Below, piece by piece: positions 9,112-19,336 of a DNA stretch of 64,000 nucleotides. The number at the start of each line of letters is the position of its first letter. Position 1 is the stretch's first letter. Source of the DNA: Paenibacillus antibioticophila (GTDB lineage: Bacteria > Bacillota > Bacilli > Paenibacillales > Paenibacillaceae); NCBI RefSeq assembly GCF_000455265.1, contig NZ_HG005139.1, forward strand, positions 761,131 through 825,130, given 5' to 3'. The position numbers and the translations under genes were made by a program. The notes under the pieces are model-generated. The model was not told the origin of the DNA. It saw only the letters and a program-made list of their open reading frames with translations, and did not search any database.

Positions 9112-10224
9112 ATGACGGCTACCAAAGGATTGGAAGGGATTGTAGCAGCAACCTCCTCCATCAGTTCGATCCATGACGGTGTGCTTGCCTACCGCGGTAT
9201 TAATATTGACGATCTGGCCGAAAAAGCAAGCTATGAAGAGGCGGCTTATTTGTTGTGGTACGGCAAGCTTCCCAATCGTGATCAGCTCTCTGAGCTGCAG
9301 GAGCAATTGAATCGGTACGCTCCGGTTCCGGACGCTGTACTGGCACAGATGAAGCTGTATCCTGCCGAGGCGAACACCATGGCAGTCTTGCGAACCTCCG
9401 TATCTGCTCTGGCGTTATACGATGAGCAAGCTAACGATAATTCCCGGGAAAGCAATCAATTGAAGGCTATTAAGCTGCAGGCCCAACTGCCGACGCTGAT
9501 CGCCGCCTTCGCCAGAATTCGTGAAGGAAAAGAACCGATTGCTCCAAAGCAGGGTGTCTCTCTCTCTTATAATTTCCTGTATATGCTATCCGGTGAGGAG
9601 CCTGACCCGGTGGCGGTAAAAGCGCTTGATCAGGCCCTGGTTCTCCATGCCGATCATGAGCTGAATGCTTCAACCTTCTCCGCGCGAGTTACCATCGCCA
9701 CATTGTCGGATATCTACTCCGGTGTTACTTCAGCGATTGGAACCTTGAAGGGGCCTTTGCATGGAGGAGCCAACGAAGCGGTTATGCAAATGCTGAGCGA
9801 GATCGGGACGCTTGATCAGGTAGAACCTTATATTCAGAAGAAGCTTGCCAATAAGGAAAAGATCATGGGATTTGGTCATCGGGTCTACAAGAATGGTGAT
9901 CCTCGTGCGAAGCATCTTCAAAGGATGTCCCGTCAATTGGGATTGATGAAGGGTGATACTACCCTGTATGATATCTCCGTGAGAGTGGAGGAGCTTGTCA
10001 CATCCCAAAAGGGATTGAAGCCCAATGTCGACTTTTATTCGGCATCGGTCTATACCATGTTAGGTATTCCACGGGATTTGTTCACACCGATTTTTGCAAT
10101 CAGCCGCCTGTCCGGCTGGACTGCTCATGTGCTTGAACAGCTGGATGACAACCGCATTATCCGTCCGCGAGCCGAATATACGGGGGCGACAAATCAGCAG
10201 TACATTCCGATTGATTTGCGCTAG
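9112..10224 (+). CDS. citZ: Citrate synthase
   Basis: The 370-residue enzyme condenses oxaloacetate with acetyl-CoA at the entry of the TCA cycle. Signatures are '[17 protein letters not shown]', '[11 protein letters not shown]' and '[16 protein letters not shown]' (active-site His residues), with a C-terminal catalytic Asp region '[15 protein letters not shown]'. ATG 9112 has AAAAGGAGAG upstream. It heads a citZ-icd-mdh cluster in the B. subtilis order; the 270-bp divergent gap to ytvI must hold its promoter. Confidence 0.96.
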   Translation: MTATKGLEGIVAATSSISSIHDGVLAYRGINIDDLAEKASYEEAAYLLWYGKLPNRDQLSELQEQLNRYAPVPDAVLAQMKLYPAEANTMAVLRTSVSALALYDEQANDNSRESNQLKAIKLQAQLPTLIAAFARIREGKEPIAPKQGVSLSYNFLYMLSGEEPDPVAVKALDQALVLHADHELNASTFSARVTIATLSDIYSGVTSAIGTLKGPLHGGANEAVMQMLSEIGTLDQVEPYIQKKLANKEKIMGFGHRVYKNGDPRAKHLQRMSRQLGLMKGDTTLYDISVRVEELVTSQKGLKPNVDFYSASVYTMLGIPRDLFTPIFAISRLSGWTAHVLEQLDDNRIIRPRAEYTGATNQQYIPIDLR

Positions 10225-10231
10225 GAAGAGA

Positions 10232-10254
10232 ACAACCCGGGAAACCGGGTTGTC
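10232..10254 (+). terminator. Hairpin between citZ and icd
   Basis: ACAACCCGG and CCGGGTTGT are perfect 9-bp inverted repeats with a GAAA loop. Only a poor U-tract follows (CATTGTG), so it is more likely a partial attenuator or 3'-end stabiliser than a full stop, allowing citZ to exceed icd-mdh. Confidence 0.6.
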
Positions 10255-10346
10255 ATTGTGATAAAATAAAATTTGAAGTGAATGAAGGCTGTTTTCTTGA
10301 ACAACTTCAGGTATTACCAAATTCATATGAGGAGGAAACCATAGAC

Positions 10347-11642
10347 ATGCTGCAATTAGAAAAGTTTGACCTTCCGACGGAAGGCGAGAAGATCGTAATC
10401 GAGGACGGCAAGCTGAAGGTGCCGAATCAACCGGTTATCCCCTTCATTGAGGGAGACGGAACAGGAAGAGATATCTGGAAGGCGTCGAAGCGGGTGCTGG
10501 ATGCAGCGGTGGAGAAGGCATACCGCGGCGAGAAAAAAATCGCCTGGTATGAGGTGTTTGCAGGAGAGAAGGCCTTTAATACATACGGAGAATGGCTTCC
10601 GAATGATACGCTCGAAGCGATCCGTGAATACATTGTGGCGATCAAGGGACCGCTGACTACTCCGATCGGCGGAGGAATCCGATCATTGAACGTGGCGCTC
10701 CGTCAGGAGCTGGACCTGTATGTATGTCTGCGTCCGGTTCGATACTTTGATGGTGTTCCGTCGCCGGTCAAGCGTCCCGAGCTTGTGGACATGGTTATTT
10801 TCCGTGAAAATACGGAGGATATCTACGCGGGAATTGAATATAAGGAAGGCTCTGAGGAAGTCAAGAAGGTGCTTGCTTTCCTGCAAAATGAGATGGGCGT
10901 GAAGAAGATTCGCTTCCCAGAGACATCCGGGATCGGGATAAAGCCGGTATCGGAGGAAGGCTCCAAGCGCCTCGTTCGTGCAGCGGTGGAATATGCAATC
11001 AAGCATAACCGCAAGAGCGTGACTTTGGTGCATAAAGGAAACATCATGAAGTTCACCGAGGGTGCATTCAAGAACTGGGGTTATGAGGTTGCCGAGGAGG
11101 AATTCGGCGACAAGGTATTTACCTGGGCCGAATATGACCGTATCAAGGAACAATCCGGAGCGGACGCGGCGAATCAGGCTCAGAAGGAAGCACAGGACGC
11201 AGGCAAGATTATTATCAAGGATGCTATTGCCGATATTGCGCTCCAGCAGGTGCTTACCCGTCCGACCGATTTTGACGTCATTGCTACGCTCAATCTGAAC
11301 GGCGATTATCTGTCTGATGCGCTGGCTGCACAGGTTGGAGGAATCGGGATTGCACCGGGTGCGAATATCAACTATGTGACCGGCCATGCGATCTTTGAGG
11401 CTACCCATGGCACGGCTCCGAAATATGCAGATCTGGATGTAGTCAATCCGGGCTCCGTGATTCTGTCCGGCGTCATGCTGCTTGAGCACCTGGGGTGGCA
11501 GGAAGCTGCCGACTTGATCTATAAGGGACTGGAGACTTCCATTAACAACAAGACGGTTACCTATGATTTTGCCCGCCTGATGGAAGGCGCAACAGAAGTG
11601 AAATGCTCCGAATTTGCGGATCATGTTATAAAAAATATGTAG
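10347..11642 (+). CDS. icd: Isocitrate dehydrogenase (NADP-type)
   Basis: The 431-residue enzyme oxidatively decarboxylates isocitrate to 2-oxoglutarate. It has the '[13 protein letters not shown]' start, the substrate loop '[22 protein letters not shown]' (reader note: phosphorylatable Ser region), '[11 protein letters not shown]', '[15 protein letters not shown]' and '[11 protein letters not shown]'. The K and Y residues following 'ATHGTAPK' favour NADP. ATG 10347 is chosen because GAGGAGGAAA lies ten bases before it. It is about the length of B. subtilis Icd (423). It lies nine bases from mdh. Confidence 0.96.
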   Translation: MLQLEKFDLPTEGEKIVIEDGKLKVPNQPVIPFIEGDGTGRDIWKASKRVLDAAVEKAYRGEKKIAWYEVFAGEKAFNTYGEWLPNDTLEAIREYIVAIKGPLTTPIGGGIRSLNVALRQELDLYVCLRPVRYFDGVPSPVKRPELVDMVIFRENTEDIYAGIEYKEGSEEVKKVLAFLQNEMGVKKIRFPETSGIGIKPVSEEGSKRLVRAAVEYAIKHNRKSVTLVHKGNIMKFTEGAFKNWGYEVAEEEFGDKVFTWAEYDRIKEQSGADAANQAQKEAQDAGKIIIKDAIADIALQQVLTRPTDFDVIATLNLNGDYLSDALAAQVGGIGIAPGANINYVTGHAIFEATHGTAPKYADLDVVNPGSVILSGVMLLEHLGWQEAADLIYKGLETSINNKTVTYDFARLMEGATEVKCSEFADHVIKNM

Positions 11643-11651
11643 GAGGTCTTC

Positions 11652-12599
11652 ATGAAACGGAAGAAAATTACGGTGGTAGGCGCCGGATTTACAGGAGCGA
11701 CCACAGCCCTGATGCTGGCCCAAAGAGAACTAGGAGACGTTGTTCTGCTTGATATTCCCCAATTGGAGAACCCGACAAAGGGCAAGGCGCTCGATATGCT
11801 GGAGGCCAGTCCGGTACAAGGCTTTGACAGTCAAATTATCGGAACATCCTCTTACGAGGATGCTGCGGATTCTGACATCGTGATTATTACTGCAGGGATT
11901 GCCCGCAAGCCAGGCATGAGCCGGGATGATCTGGTTCATACCAATGCGGGAATTGTAACTTCCGTTTGTGAAAATGTTAAGAAGTATTGCCCGGATTCCA
12001 TCGTGATTATCCTTAGCAACCCGGTGGATGCCATGACTTATGCCGCTTATCAGGCACTTGGATTCCCCAAGAGCCGAGTCATCGGCCAGTCCGGTGTACT
12101 GGATACAGCCCGCTACTGTACATTCATAGCCCAAGAGCTGAATGTCTCGGTGGAGGATGTACGAGGCTTCGTGCTGGGCGGCCATGGGGATGACATGGTG
12201 CCTCTGGTCCGGTATTCCAGTGTTGGCGGCATTCCGATCGATACCTTGATTTCCAAGGAGAGAATCGAGGAAATTGTTCAGCGGACACGGGTTGGCGGCG
12301 GCGAGATTGTCAATCTGCTTGGCAACGGCAGCGCCTATTATGCTCCTGCAGCATCGCTGGTTCAGATGACGGAAGCGATCCTGAAGGACAAGAAGCGCAT
12401 CCTGCCGGTGATTGCTCTGCTTGAAGGGGAATACGGCTATGATGGTCTGTTCCTTGGGGTTCCGGTCACACTTGGCGGAGCCGGAATTGAGAAGGTATTC
12501 GAGCTTGAGCTCACATCCGAGGAGAAGGCGGCATTGGATAAATCTGCTGACTCGGTACGTGCAGTGATTGCTGTTGTCGAGAGCAAAGCAGGCGCTTAA
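11652..12599 (+). CDS. mdh: Malate dehydrogenase
   Basis: The 315-residue NAD-dependent, LDH-like enzyme oxidises malate to oxaloacetate. The Rossmann nucleotide-binding '[15 protein letters not shown]' has a Gly-rich loop and 'VLLDIP' supplies the NAD-selecting Asp. '[16 protein letters not shown]' gives the malate-specific Arg, and '[12 protein letters not shown]' carries the catalytic His. AGGAGG lies before ATG 11652. It ends the citZ-icd-mdh unit and is followed by a terminator. Confidence 0.96.
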   Translation: MKRKKITVVGAGFTGATTALMLAQRELGDVVLLDIPQLENPTKGKALDMLEASPVQGFDSQIIGTSSYEDAADSDIVIITAGIARKPGMSRDDLVHTNAGIVTSVCENVKKYCPDSIVIILSNPVDAMTYAAYQALGFPKSRVIGQSGVLDTARYCTFIAQELNVSVEDVRGFVLGGHGDDMVPLVRYSSVGGIPIDTLISKERIEEIVQRTRVGGGEIVNLLGNGSAYYAPAASLVQMTEAILKDKKRILPVIALLEGEYGYDGLFLGVPVTLGGAGIEKVFELELTSEEKAALDKSADSVRAVIAVVESKAGA

Positions 12600-12614
12600 T
12601 AGGATTTGGGATAG

Positions 12615-12668
12615 GAGAGGCTTTCTCCAAGATTTCAGGATCTTGAGAGAAGGCTTCTTCTTTCTTTT
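12615..12668 (+). terminator. Terminator after mdh
   Basis: A long imperfect stem built on CAAGAT/ATCTTG with TCTC/GAGA and CTT/AAGG extensions is followed by TTCTTCTTTCTTTT. Confidence 0.75.
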
Positions 12669-12731
12669 ATAGGTAGAAAAAGCTATAATAGATTATAATA
12701 AATCTAATTAGCGATGAAAGGTGGATATGAA

Positions 12732-13163
12732 ATGAACTTTGCATTTGTGGCAGTCATGTTCTTGCATATTCTTGGCACACTCGCACTCGGATTCTACGTA
12801 CTCCTGCCTCTTGTGTTAGGAAAGGTCGGCAAGCTATCTCTGGCGGCACAGGAAGGAACGGTATCCGCTGTTAAAACCCTGAATACATACGCCCAAATCG
12901 CGTTGGTGCTTCAGCTGCTTACGGGCGGGTACTTGATGACATTCCGCGACTATTCCGTAACTTGGATGGTTATTGTGATCGTCCTCTTCCTGGCGATCGG
13001 GGCCCTTAGCGGAATGATGGGCAAGCCGCTTCGCGTTGCGATTGATGGAATTCGTTCGAAGAAAGGATTCCAGGAAGTCGCCGGCAAGCTGCGTGTATTC
13101 AGTAGTCTGTTGTGCGTATGCGTGCTGCTGATCGCTTTCTTTATGGTTTACCGCGCCATTTAA
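12732..13163 (+). CDS. Four-helix membrane protein of unknown function
   Basis: A 143-residue protein with four predicted membrane helices: 'FAFVAVMFLHILGTLALGFY', 'IALVLQLLTGGYLM', 'WMVIVIVLFLAIGALSGMM' and 'LLCVCVLLIAFFMVY'. A conserved-looking His (MFLHILG) and a basic cytoplasmic loop 'GIRSKKGFQE' are present. I recognise no named family; the layout is reminiscent of small DUF2269-type proteins. ATG 12732 follows AAAGGTGG; the earlier in-frame start at 12714 overlaps this RBS. It is a single-gene unit between two terminators. Confidence 0.7.
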   Translation: MNFAFVAVMFLHILGTLALGFYVLLPLVLGKVGKLSLAAQEGTVSAVKTLNTYAQIALVLQLLTGGYLMTFRDYSVTWMVIVIVLFLAIGALSGMMGKPLRVAIDGIRSKKGFQEVAGKLRVFSSLLCVCVLLIAFFMVYRAI

Positions 13164-13202
13164 GTTTAAGTTAACGAATCACAAAGCGACACCAGAAACA
13201 GG

Positions 13203-13252
13203 AAAGAGGCTGAACGAAGCGTCAATCATTTGACGTAAGTTCAGCCTCTTTG
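13203..13252 (+). terminator. Bidirectional terminator between convergent genes
   Basis: AAAGAGGCTGAAC and GTTCAGCCTCTTT are exact inverted repeats, with an inner CGTCAA/TTGACG helix around TCAT. T-rich flanks exist on both strands, so it can serve the membrane protein and the convergent XRE regulator. Confidence 0.85.
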
Positions 13253-13600
13253 TTATTCAGATGGGTTCGTATTCATTTCGTCCAGGTGTGCAAACATCAT
13301 CTTCAGAATATCCAGGGCCAGCTGTTTTTCCTTTGGGGTCCGGTCGAGCATAATCTGACGGATCTGGTTCATGAATTGGTCGTCACTGATGGCGATAGAA
13401 TCATGGAGCAGGTAGTCCACCGTTACGCCAAGCTGATTAGCCAGCTTAACCAAGGTGTCAAGGGAAAGGCTCCGTTCTCCTCTTTCAATTTGTCCGATAT
13501 AGGCATCAGAAACCTCGACTTTTTCAGCGAGTTTTTCCTGAGTCCAATTCATTTTGTGGCGTTCTTCCCGAAGTCTTTTGCCTAGTGCATTGTAGTTCAT
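13253..13600 (-). CDS. XRE-family transcriptional regulator
   Basis: A 115-residue protein with an N-terminal Cro/CI helix-turn-helix. Residues about 8-62 read 'LREERHKMNWTQEKLAEKVEVS' (split: helix 2 'TQEKLAEKV', recognition helix 'SDAYIGQIERGER'). The C-terminal helices about 75-110 are probably for dimerisation. It resembles SinR/Xre-like small repressors. ATG at 13600 follows AGGAGGGG. It is transcribed towards the membrane protein and away from the glycosyltransferase gene, whose promoter it could control; target unknown. Confidence 0.85.
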   Translation of the reverse strand: MNYNALGKRLREERHKMNWTQEKLAEKVEVSDAYIGQIERGERSLSLDTLVKLANQLGVTVDYLLHDSIAISDDQFMNQIRQIMLDRTPKEKQLALDILKMMFAHLDEMNTNPSE

Positions 13601-13723
13601 AGTTCCCCTCCTATATTTACCATAGATAGAATAGCAGGCAAAGATAATAAACTAATTGTTTTGTTTTTATTTACTGACAGCATTAATTGGTTTATTATGG
13701 AATTGATAGAAAGGGGAAGAGGT

Positions 13724-14608
13724 ATGACTTTGAACTGTAATATTTCAATTATTTTTACAGTGAAGAACGCTGGAATTGGCTTATACATGACCATGGAATC
13801 ACTCAAGGTGACGCGGACGCATCTCCCTTATGAAGTCATTATTGTAGACGAGGGCTCGATCGACGGCTGCTGTGATTTTCTAATGTATTATCATTTTCCA
13901 AGCCCTCTGAAATTATTAAAGGGTCGGCCGGGGATTCCGTCCCGCAATCTGGCAGCCGCCCATGCCTCAGGGCAGGTTATTATATTCTGCAACTCCAGTT
14001 TGTACTTTGAGGATGATTGCCTCGAGCTGTTATCCAGAAGAATTATGGACGAAGAAGTCGAAGCTCAGTCTCCCCGGATAACCATACAGGCGCATGCGGG
14101 CAGCAGCAAGGGTCTGGAGGGCTGCGGAGGGATTCTTGATTCCTTCTCCATGTATCCGCTGCTTTACGAGGGAAGCGATGAATTATGCTGGCTGTCGCCG
14201 GATTGCTGGGCTGTGAATCTTATGTGCTTCCGTGATCTGGGAGGCGTTGAGGAAGGGTTCAGCAGCAAGGAGCTGGAGACGGCTGAATTTTCGATAAGGT
14301 TATGGTTGTCCGGCGGCAGCTGCAGAATACAGGAGGAAGCAACCTTGACTGCGGTCTACAGGCCTAATTTTTCCTATGAGACGGAAAGCTATCGCTGGGA
14401 GGATGATCTGCTGCTGCTATCCCATTTGCATTTATCTGATGAGAACATCCATAAGTGCCGGCAGCTGGTGCTGCAGTGTTCAGGCCCGGAGGTATTGCAG
14501 CATGAGAGAGAGATTGTAAGGATGGCTGCTTCGTCTCGCTATAAATATGCGTCCCGTCGTAAGCGAGAGGACTCCTGGCTGTTTAACCGATTCAAAGTGG
14601 GCGTATAA
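13724..14608 (+). CDS. Family 2-like glycosyltransferase
   Basis: A 294-residue protein with a GT-A fold start: 'ISIIFTVKNAGIGLYMTMESL', then 'YEVIIVDEGSIDGCCDFL', where the usual nucleotide-sugar DxD-preceding 'DNGSxD' motif appears as DEGSID. 'PSRNLAAAHASGQVIIFCNSS' occupies the place of the DXD metal site but reads CNSS, so the metal-binding acidic pair is not evident. A later 'ELETAEFSIRLWLSGGSC' resembles the C-terminal acceptor region of GalNAc-transferase-like GT2 enzymes. Substrate unknown. ATG 13724 has GGGGAAGAGG upstream. Confidence 0.75.
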   Translation: MTLNCNISIIFTVKNAGIGLYMTMESLKVTRTHLPYEVIIVDEGSIDGCCDFLMYYHFPSPLKLLKGRPGIPSRNLAAAHASGQVIIFCNSSLYFEDDCLELLSRRIMDEEVEAQSPRITIQAHAGSSKGLEGCGGILDSFSMYPLLYEGSDELCWLSPDCWAVNLMCFRDLGGVEEGFSSKELETAEFSIRLWLSGGSCRIQEEATLTAVYRPNFSYETESYRWEDDLLLLSHLHLSDENIHKCRQLVLQCSGPEVLQHEREIVRMAASSRYKYASRRKREDSWLFNRFKVGV

Positions 14609-14745
14609 CCGTTCTGTTGTTTGGTTTGCGGGCTGCGGTGGTAATGTACATTTTGAAACGGAATGCACGATAAGCATAAGATTTGCGTGCAGGCCCATCC
14701 TAAGAGGTGGATTTCAAAATTGTACGATGAAAGGAGATTACATCG

Positions 14746-15615
14746 ATGTCAGGAAACGGACAGACCAAACAAACGTTGCCTCCTCAACATCAAGACAGAC
14801 AGCCCGGAATTGAATCTAAAATGAATCCTCAGCCCGAATATGAGGGTAATTATCTTGCAGCCGGCAAGCTTCGCCAAAAGGTTGCGCTGATTACGGGCGG
14901 AGACAGCGGAATCGGAAGAGCCGTTGCGGTTGCCTATGCCAAAGAAGGGGCTGACGTAGCCATTGTATACCTGAATGAGCATAGCGATGCCGAGAAGACC
15001 AAAGCAGAGGTCGAGCAGGAAGGGCGTAAATGTATTCTGATTCCAGGAGATGTCGGGGAAGAGAGCTTTGCGGCTAAAGCAGTCAAACAAACGGTGGAGG
15101 AGCTTGGAGGACTGGATATTCTGGTGAACAATGCGGCGGAACAGCATCCCCAGCCGGGGATTGAAGACATTACCGCAGACCAATTGGAGCGGACGTTCCG
15201 GACCAATATTTTCTCCATGTTCTATTTTGTAAAAGCTGCATTGCCTCATCTGAGCAAGGGCAGTGCCGTTATCAACACCGCATCGGTTACAGCGTATCGG
15301 GGGAACCCGTCCCTGATCGATTACTCTTCAACCAAGGGGGCGATTGTCAGCTTCACACGGGCCCTATCCATGAATATTGTAGGAAAGACAGGAATCCGTG
15401 TAAATGCGGTCGCACCAGGTCCTATCTGGACACCTCTGATCCCCTCGACATTTGATGCGGACCAGGTCTCCAAGTTCGGAGGGGACACGCCAATGCAGCG
15501 TCCGGGACAACCTGAAGAGCTGGCTCCGGCTTATGTATATCTTGCTTGCGATGATTCCTCTTACATGAGCGGTCAGGTGCTGCATATCAATGGCGGAGAG
15601 ATAGTTAACGGATAA
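14746..15615 (+). CDS. SDR oxidoreductase, general-stress GSP39/YghA type
   Basis: The 289-residue short-chain dehydrogenase has the long polar N-terminal extension (about 40 residues, Gln/Pro rich) of GSP39-like proteins. The core carries 'ALITGGDSGIGRAVAVAYA' (cofactor loop), 'ILVNNAAEQHPQ', the Ser of 'VINTASVTAYRG', and the catalytic YSSTK in 'LIDYSSTKGAIVSF'. Substrate is not predictable; homologues are stress induced. AAAGGAG precedes ATG 14746. It is monocistronic, ending in a strong terminator. Confidence 0.85.
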   Translation: MSGNGQTKQTLPPQHQDRQPGIESKMNPQPEYEGNYLAAGKLRQKVALITGGDSGIGRAVAVAYAKEGADVAIVYLNEHSDAEKTKAEVEQEGRKCILIPGDVGEESFAAKAVKQTVEELGGLDILVNNAAEQHPQPGIEDITADQLERTFRTNIFSMFYFVKAALPHLSKGSAVINTASVTAYRGNPSLIDYSSTKGAIVSFTRALSMNIVGKTGIRVNAVAPGPIWTPLIPSTFDADQVSKFGGDTPMQRPGQPEELAPAYVYLACDDSSYMSGQVLHINGGEIVNG

Positions 15616-15668
15616 GGGGCAGTTCATACAGCCGACTGTTTGGAGACGTACTTGAATATATGCAGCAC

Positions 15669-15724
15669 AAGCTCTCTGCCGGAATGGGATTGGTCCCATG
15701 AAAATCGGGCGGAGGGCTTTTTTC
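15669..15724 (+). terminator. Terminator after the SDR gene
   Basis: AGCTCTCTGCCG pairs with GGGCGGAGGGCT (two G-U pairs) around an inner ATGGGA/TCCCAT helix and is followed by TTTTTT. Confidence 0.8.
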
Positions 15725-15829
15725 ATCCTTTAACTTCTTTGAAATTTGTATATTATTTGAACATTCATTTCGTTACCATGATATTATTAAATTGCATGTA
15801 ATCAAGATGTGAGAGGAGATCTTTGGCAT

Positions 15830-17404
15830 ATGGGTAAATATGAAGAAAGTGTGTATCGGTTAATTGTAGAAACCTCCACCAACCTGCCCGGAGATGTGCG
15901 GAGAGCGGTTCAGGAAGGCAAAAACAAGGAAAATCGGGGAACGAGAGCCGGACTTGCTCTATCGACGATTGCTGATAATATTACCATGGCCGAGGAGCAG
16001 GTATCTCCAATTTGTCAGGATACCGGGATGCCGGCATTCCTGATACATACACCGGTTTTGGTTAATCAGCTTGAACTGAAGCGGGATATTAAGGCGGCCA
16101 TTAATCGGGCAACGAAGGAAGGCAAGCTGCGTCCGAACTCGGTAGATTCCTTAACCGGGGAGAACAGCGGCGATAACCTGGGGCCTGGCACACCGGTGTT
16201 TCATTTTGAACAATGGGAAGAGGATTATATTGATTTGCGGCTGATCCTGAAAGGGGGCGGCTGTGAAAATAAAAATATTCAATACAGCCTTCCGGCAGAG
16301 CTGGAGGGGCTGGGGAAAGCCGGACGGGACCTGGACGGAGTACGCAAATGCATCCTCCATGCGATCTATCAGGCCCAGGGACAGGGCTGCAGCGCCGGTT
16401 TTATCGGGGTGGGGATTGGAGGCGACCGCACCACGGGCTATGAGCTGGCAAAGCAGCAGCTGTTCCGTATGGTGGATGATGTGAACCCTCATCCGGATCT
16501 GGCCCGGCTGGAGGAATATATTATGGAGACAGGGAACCAGCTCGGCATTGGCACGATGGGCTTTGGCGGCGAAGTGACCCTGCTGGGCTGCAAGATCGGC
16601 GCAGCAAACCGGCTTCCGGCAAGCTTTTTCGTCTCCGTGGCCTATAACTGCTGGGCATTCCGCCGTCAAGGCATCAAGCTGTCGCCGGAGACCGGAGAGC
16701 TGCTCGCTTGGTTGTATCCGGAAGGAAGCGGGTTCGGAATGGACCAAGAGGATGACGCATCGTTACGGCAAGCAGAGGACAATGCGGAAGTGCAAGCACC
16801 TCCTTCTGGTGAAACTGCGCAGGGAACCCGCGAGATTTATTTGCAGACCCCGATTACCGAGGAGCAGATACGCGCTTTGCGGGTAGGAGATGTGGTCATC
16901 ATTCAAGGAGAGATGCATACCGGCAGGGACGCTCTTCATAAATACTTGATCGATCATGATGCGCCGGTTGATCTGAATGGAGCGGTTATTTATCATTGCG
17001 GTCCGGTCATGCTGAAGGATGAAGAGGGCTGGCATGTCAAGGCCGCCGGTCCGACAACAAGTATTCGCGAAGAGCCCTACCAGGGAGATATTATCAAGAA
17101 GTTCGGCATTCGCGCCGTGATCGGCAAGGGTGGTATGGGGAAGCGCACTTTGGCAGCTCTTCAGGAGCACGGGGCGGTCTATTTGAATGCGATTGGCGGA
17201 GCAGCCCAGTACTACGCCAAGTGCTTTAAAAAAGTAAACGGCGTGGACTTTATGGAATTTGGCATCCCGGAAGCGATGTGGCATCTCGAGGTGGAAGGCT
17301 TTGCAGCTATAGTCACTATGGATTCGCATGGGAATAGTCTTCACGCCGGCGTAGAGCAGGCATCCCTGGAGAAGCTATCGATGTTTAAGGAAGCGGTGTT
17401 CTAA
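15830..17404 (+). CDS. Fumarate hydratase, class I (iron-sulfur)
   Basis: The 524-residue fused class I enzyme hydrates fumarate to L-malate. The N-terminal half is the TtdA-like iron-sulfur domain, with candidate cluster cysteines in 'SPICQDTGMP', 'GGGCENKNIQYS' and 'LLGCKIGAANR'. The C-terminal half (from about 345, 'IYLQTPITEEQIRALRVGD') is the TtdB-like domain with 'GKGGMGKRT'. A Glu/Gln-rich linker near 310-335 joins them. It is unlike the oxygen-stable class II FumC/CitG of B. subtilis. GAGAGGAG precedes ATG 15830. It abuts phoR, with four bases between. Confidence 0.92.
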   Translation: MGKYEESVYRLIVETSTNLPGDVRRAVQEGKNKENRGTRAGLALSTIADNITMAEEQVSPICQDTGMPAFLIHTPVLVNQLELKRDIKAAINRATKEGKLRPNSVDSLTGENSGDNLGPGTPVFHFEQWEEDYIDLRLILKGGGCENKNIQYSLPAELEGLGKAGRDLDGVRKCILHAIYQAQGQGCSAGFIGVGIGGDRTTGYELAKQQLFRMVDDVNPHPDLARLEEYIMETGNQLGIGTMGFGGEVTLLGCKIGAANRLPASFFVSVAYNCWAFRRQGIKLSPETGELLAWLYPEGSGFGMDQEDDASLRQAEDNAEVQAPPSGETAQGTREIYLQTPITEEQIRALRVGDVVIIQGEMHTGRDALHKYLIDHDAPVDLNGAVIYHCGPVMLKDEEGWHVKAAGPTTSIREEPYQGDIIKKFGIRAVIGKGGMGKRTLAALQEHGAVYLNAIGGAAQYYAKCFKKVNGVDFMEFGIPEAMWHLEVEGFAAIVTMDSHGNSLHAGVEQASLEKLSMFKEAVF

Positions 17405-17408
17405 TAAA

Positions 17409-19217
17409 ATGAGGACTTTTCGCAGACGGCTTACACTGATCATGATGAGCCTGGTCGGCATTTCGATGCTGGCAGCCGGAGTAACGATGGCTCAGGTCTA
17501 TAAGGACTCTCATATACGCGCATTAAAGGAAAATATGGCCCGGGAAATTTTACTGCTGGAGAGCACCTTTGATTTCTTGCCGATGGACAGCGCTGAGGCA
17601 TCCGATTATTACACGGCAAAAGCCCGTGAATTGGAGGACGTAACCGATTCACGGGTAACCTTCATTATGCGGGATGGAACGGTCGTCGGGGATTCCGAGA
17701 TGACTTCCGCGGAAATGGATAATCATGCTCATCGGGAAGAAATTGAATCCTCGGTAAGGGATAAGATCGGCAGCGCAATCCGCTACAGTGAGACTATTGG
17801 CGAGGATATGCTCTACGTGGCACATGGGGTTACTTCAGCGAACGGGAACTTCGACGGGTTTATCCGGCTGTCTATGAGTCTGGCTGCGGTAGGGCAGGAA
17901 ATGAATAAAGGCTGGTACTACATGGGCGGAGGGCTAATGATTTTGTTCCTGGTTGCGGCCTTCGTCAGCTTCCGGGTAGCGGCAGGATTGACCCGGCCTC
18001 TGGAGAAAATAACTCGTGTGGCGAACCGGATATCACGGCTGGAATATGATGCGCGAGTGGATCTGTACCGACGGGATGAGATCGGACAGCTTGGAGCCGC
18101 CATTAATGGGATGGCCGACAGCCTTCAGCAGCAGCTAAAGGTCATTCGCGATAATGAGGAATTAATGGAAAGCGTCCTTGCGAATATGACCGGGGGCATC
18201 ATCATGATCGACAGCTCTGGCAATATTGCCCTGCTTAATCGGGTAGCAGAGAAGATCATGCATGTGAGCTCTGATCAGATTCAAGGGAAATCGTATCAGG
18301 TCTTGAAGCGGAATTACGAGCTGCTTAAGTTTGTAGAAGAAGGAATTACACGTCAGGAATTTCTTCGCGAGGAACGAACGATCTACAATCCGGAGGAGCG
18401 GATTCTTCAGCTGGACGCGGTTCCGATGTTCGAGGATGACGACAGCTATAAAGGATTGCTGGTGCATTTGCAGGATGTTACGGAAATTCGCCGGCTGGAG
18501 CGGATGCGCAGTGAATTTGTTGCCAATGTATCCCATGAATTGAAGACCCCGATTGCTGCGGTCAAAGGTTTTGCCGAGACGCTGCTTGCGGGCGGGGTGG
18601 CGGATAAGGAGACGGAGCGATCCTTCCTTCAGATTATTCATGATGAAGGAGAACGCTTGAATCGCTTGATCGGTGACATTCTGGAGCTGTCGAAGATTGA
18701 ATCCAAGCGCGCACCGCTCGAATATGCGCCTGTGCATCTTAAGGACTTGTTCGACAATATTATTGAAATGCTGGGCTCTTCGGCTGCTAAGAAGCATATC
18801 AGTCTCAACCATTACATTCCCGAGCATTTATTTATGGAGGGAGACGAGGACCGGCTTCGGCAGATTTTCGTTAATCTGCTGTCAAACGCGATCAGCTACA
18901 CGCAAGAGGGCGGGAAGGTCAGAATTGATTGCGAAATCACGGGGACGCCGGATGAGGAAAAGATCACAATTACCATTAACGATACCGGAATCGGAATCCC
19001 TAAAAAGGACCTGCCGCGAATATTCGAGCGCTTCTACCGTGTAGATAAGGCTCGCTCGCGCAGCTCAGGCGGTACGGGGTTAGGCCTTTCTATCGTCAAG
19101 CATCTTGTTGAGCTGCATCGGGGTACAATACGGGTAGAAAGTAAAATCGGGGAAGGGTCTTCGTTCATCCTGGAGCTTCCGATTATGCAGCATACCTCAG
19201 AGGCGGGCTCAATTTGA
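17409..19217 (+). CDS. phoR: Phosphate-regulon sensor histidine kinase PhoR (WalK-like layout)
   Basis: The 602-residue membrane kinase has TM1 near 10-30, an extracellular domain of about 135 residues and TM2 near 175-195 ('MGGGLMILFLVAAFVSFRVA'). It continues with a HAMP domain, a PAS domain ('VLANMTGGIIMIDSSGNI'), HisKA 'FVANVSHELKTPIAAVKG' (phospho-His), and an ATPase domain with the N box 'NLLSNAISYT', 'DTGIGIPKKDLPRIFERFYR' and 'GGTGLGLSIVKHL'. It starts four bases after the fumarase gene with little RBS. Identification as PhoR rests on layout and on phoP and Pho genes beside it. Confidence 0.85.
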   Translation: MRTFRRRLTLIMMSLVGISMLAAGVTMAQVYKDSHIRALKENMAREILLLESTFDFLPMDSAEASDYYTAKARELEDVTDSRVTFIMRDGTVVGDSEMTSAEMDNHAHREEIESSVRDKIGSAIRYSETIGEDMLYVAHGVTSANGNFDGFIRLSMSLAAVGQEMNKGWYYMGGGLMILFLVAAFVSFRVAAGLTRPLEKITRVANRISRLEYDARVDLYRRDEIGQLGAAINGMADSLQQQLKVIRDNEELMESVLANMTGGIIMIDSSGNIALLNRVAEKIMHVSSDQIQGKSYQVLKRNYELLKFVEEGITRQEFLREERTIYNPEERILQLDAVPMFEDDDSYKGLLVHLQDVTEIRRLERMRSEFVANVSHELKTPIAAVKGFAETLLAGGVADKETERSFLQIIHDEGERLNRLIGDILELSKIESKRAPLEYAPVHLKDLFDNIIEMLGSSAAKKHISLNHYIPEHLFMEGDEDRLRQIFVNLLSNAISYTQEGGKVRIDCEITGTPDEEKITITINDTGIGIPKKDLPRIFERFYRVDKARSRSSGGTGLGLSIVKHLVELHRGTIRVESKIGEGSSFILELPIMQHTSEAGSI

Positions 19218-19240
19218 TGAACTTGGATCGTTGTTGAGCA

Positions 19241-19260
19241 TTTTACACCCCGTTAACAAT
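19241..19260 (+). promoter_or_regulatory. Pho-box pair upstream of phoP
   Basis: TTTTACACCCCGTTAACAAT contains TTTACA and TTAACA separated by five bases (11-bp period), the arrangement bound by PhoP dimers in B. subtilis. Near-identical boxes precede pstB-phoU and pstS in this window. The position implies phoP autoregulation independent of phoR, which lies upstream. Confidence 0.75.
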
Positions 19261-19336
19261 TCCGTGATATGCTTGGCATGTTCAGCGCTTTGTCTATGAC
19301 GAAGCGACAGGTTGAATAAAAGAAGGGGGAAACAGC

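Noticed and set aside
10683..11723. 346-residue minus-strand frame across icd and mdh
   Set aside because: Antisense to two clear enzymes, His/Cys-rich low-plausibility protein.
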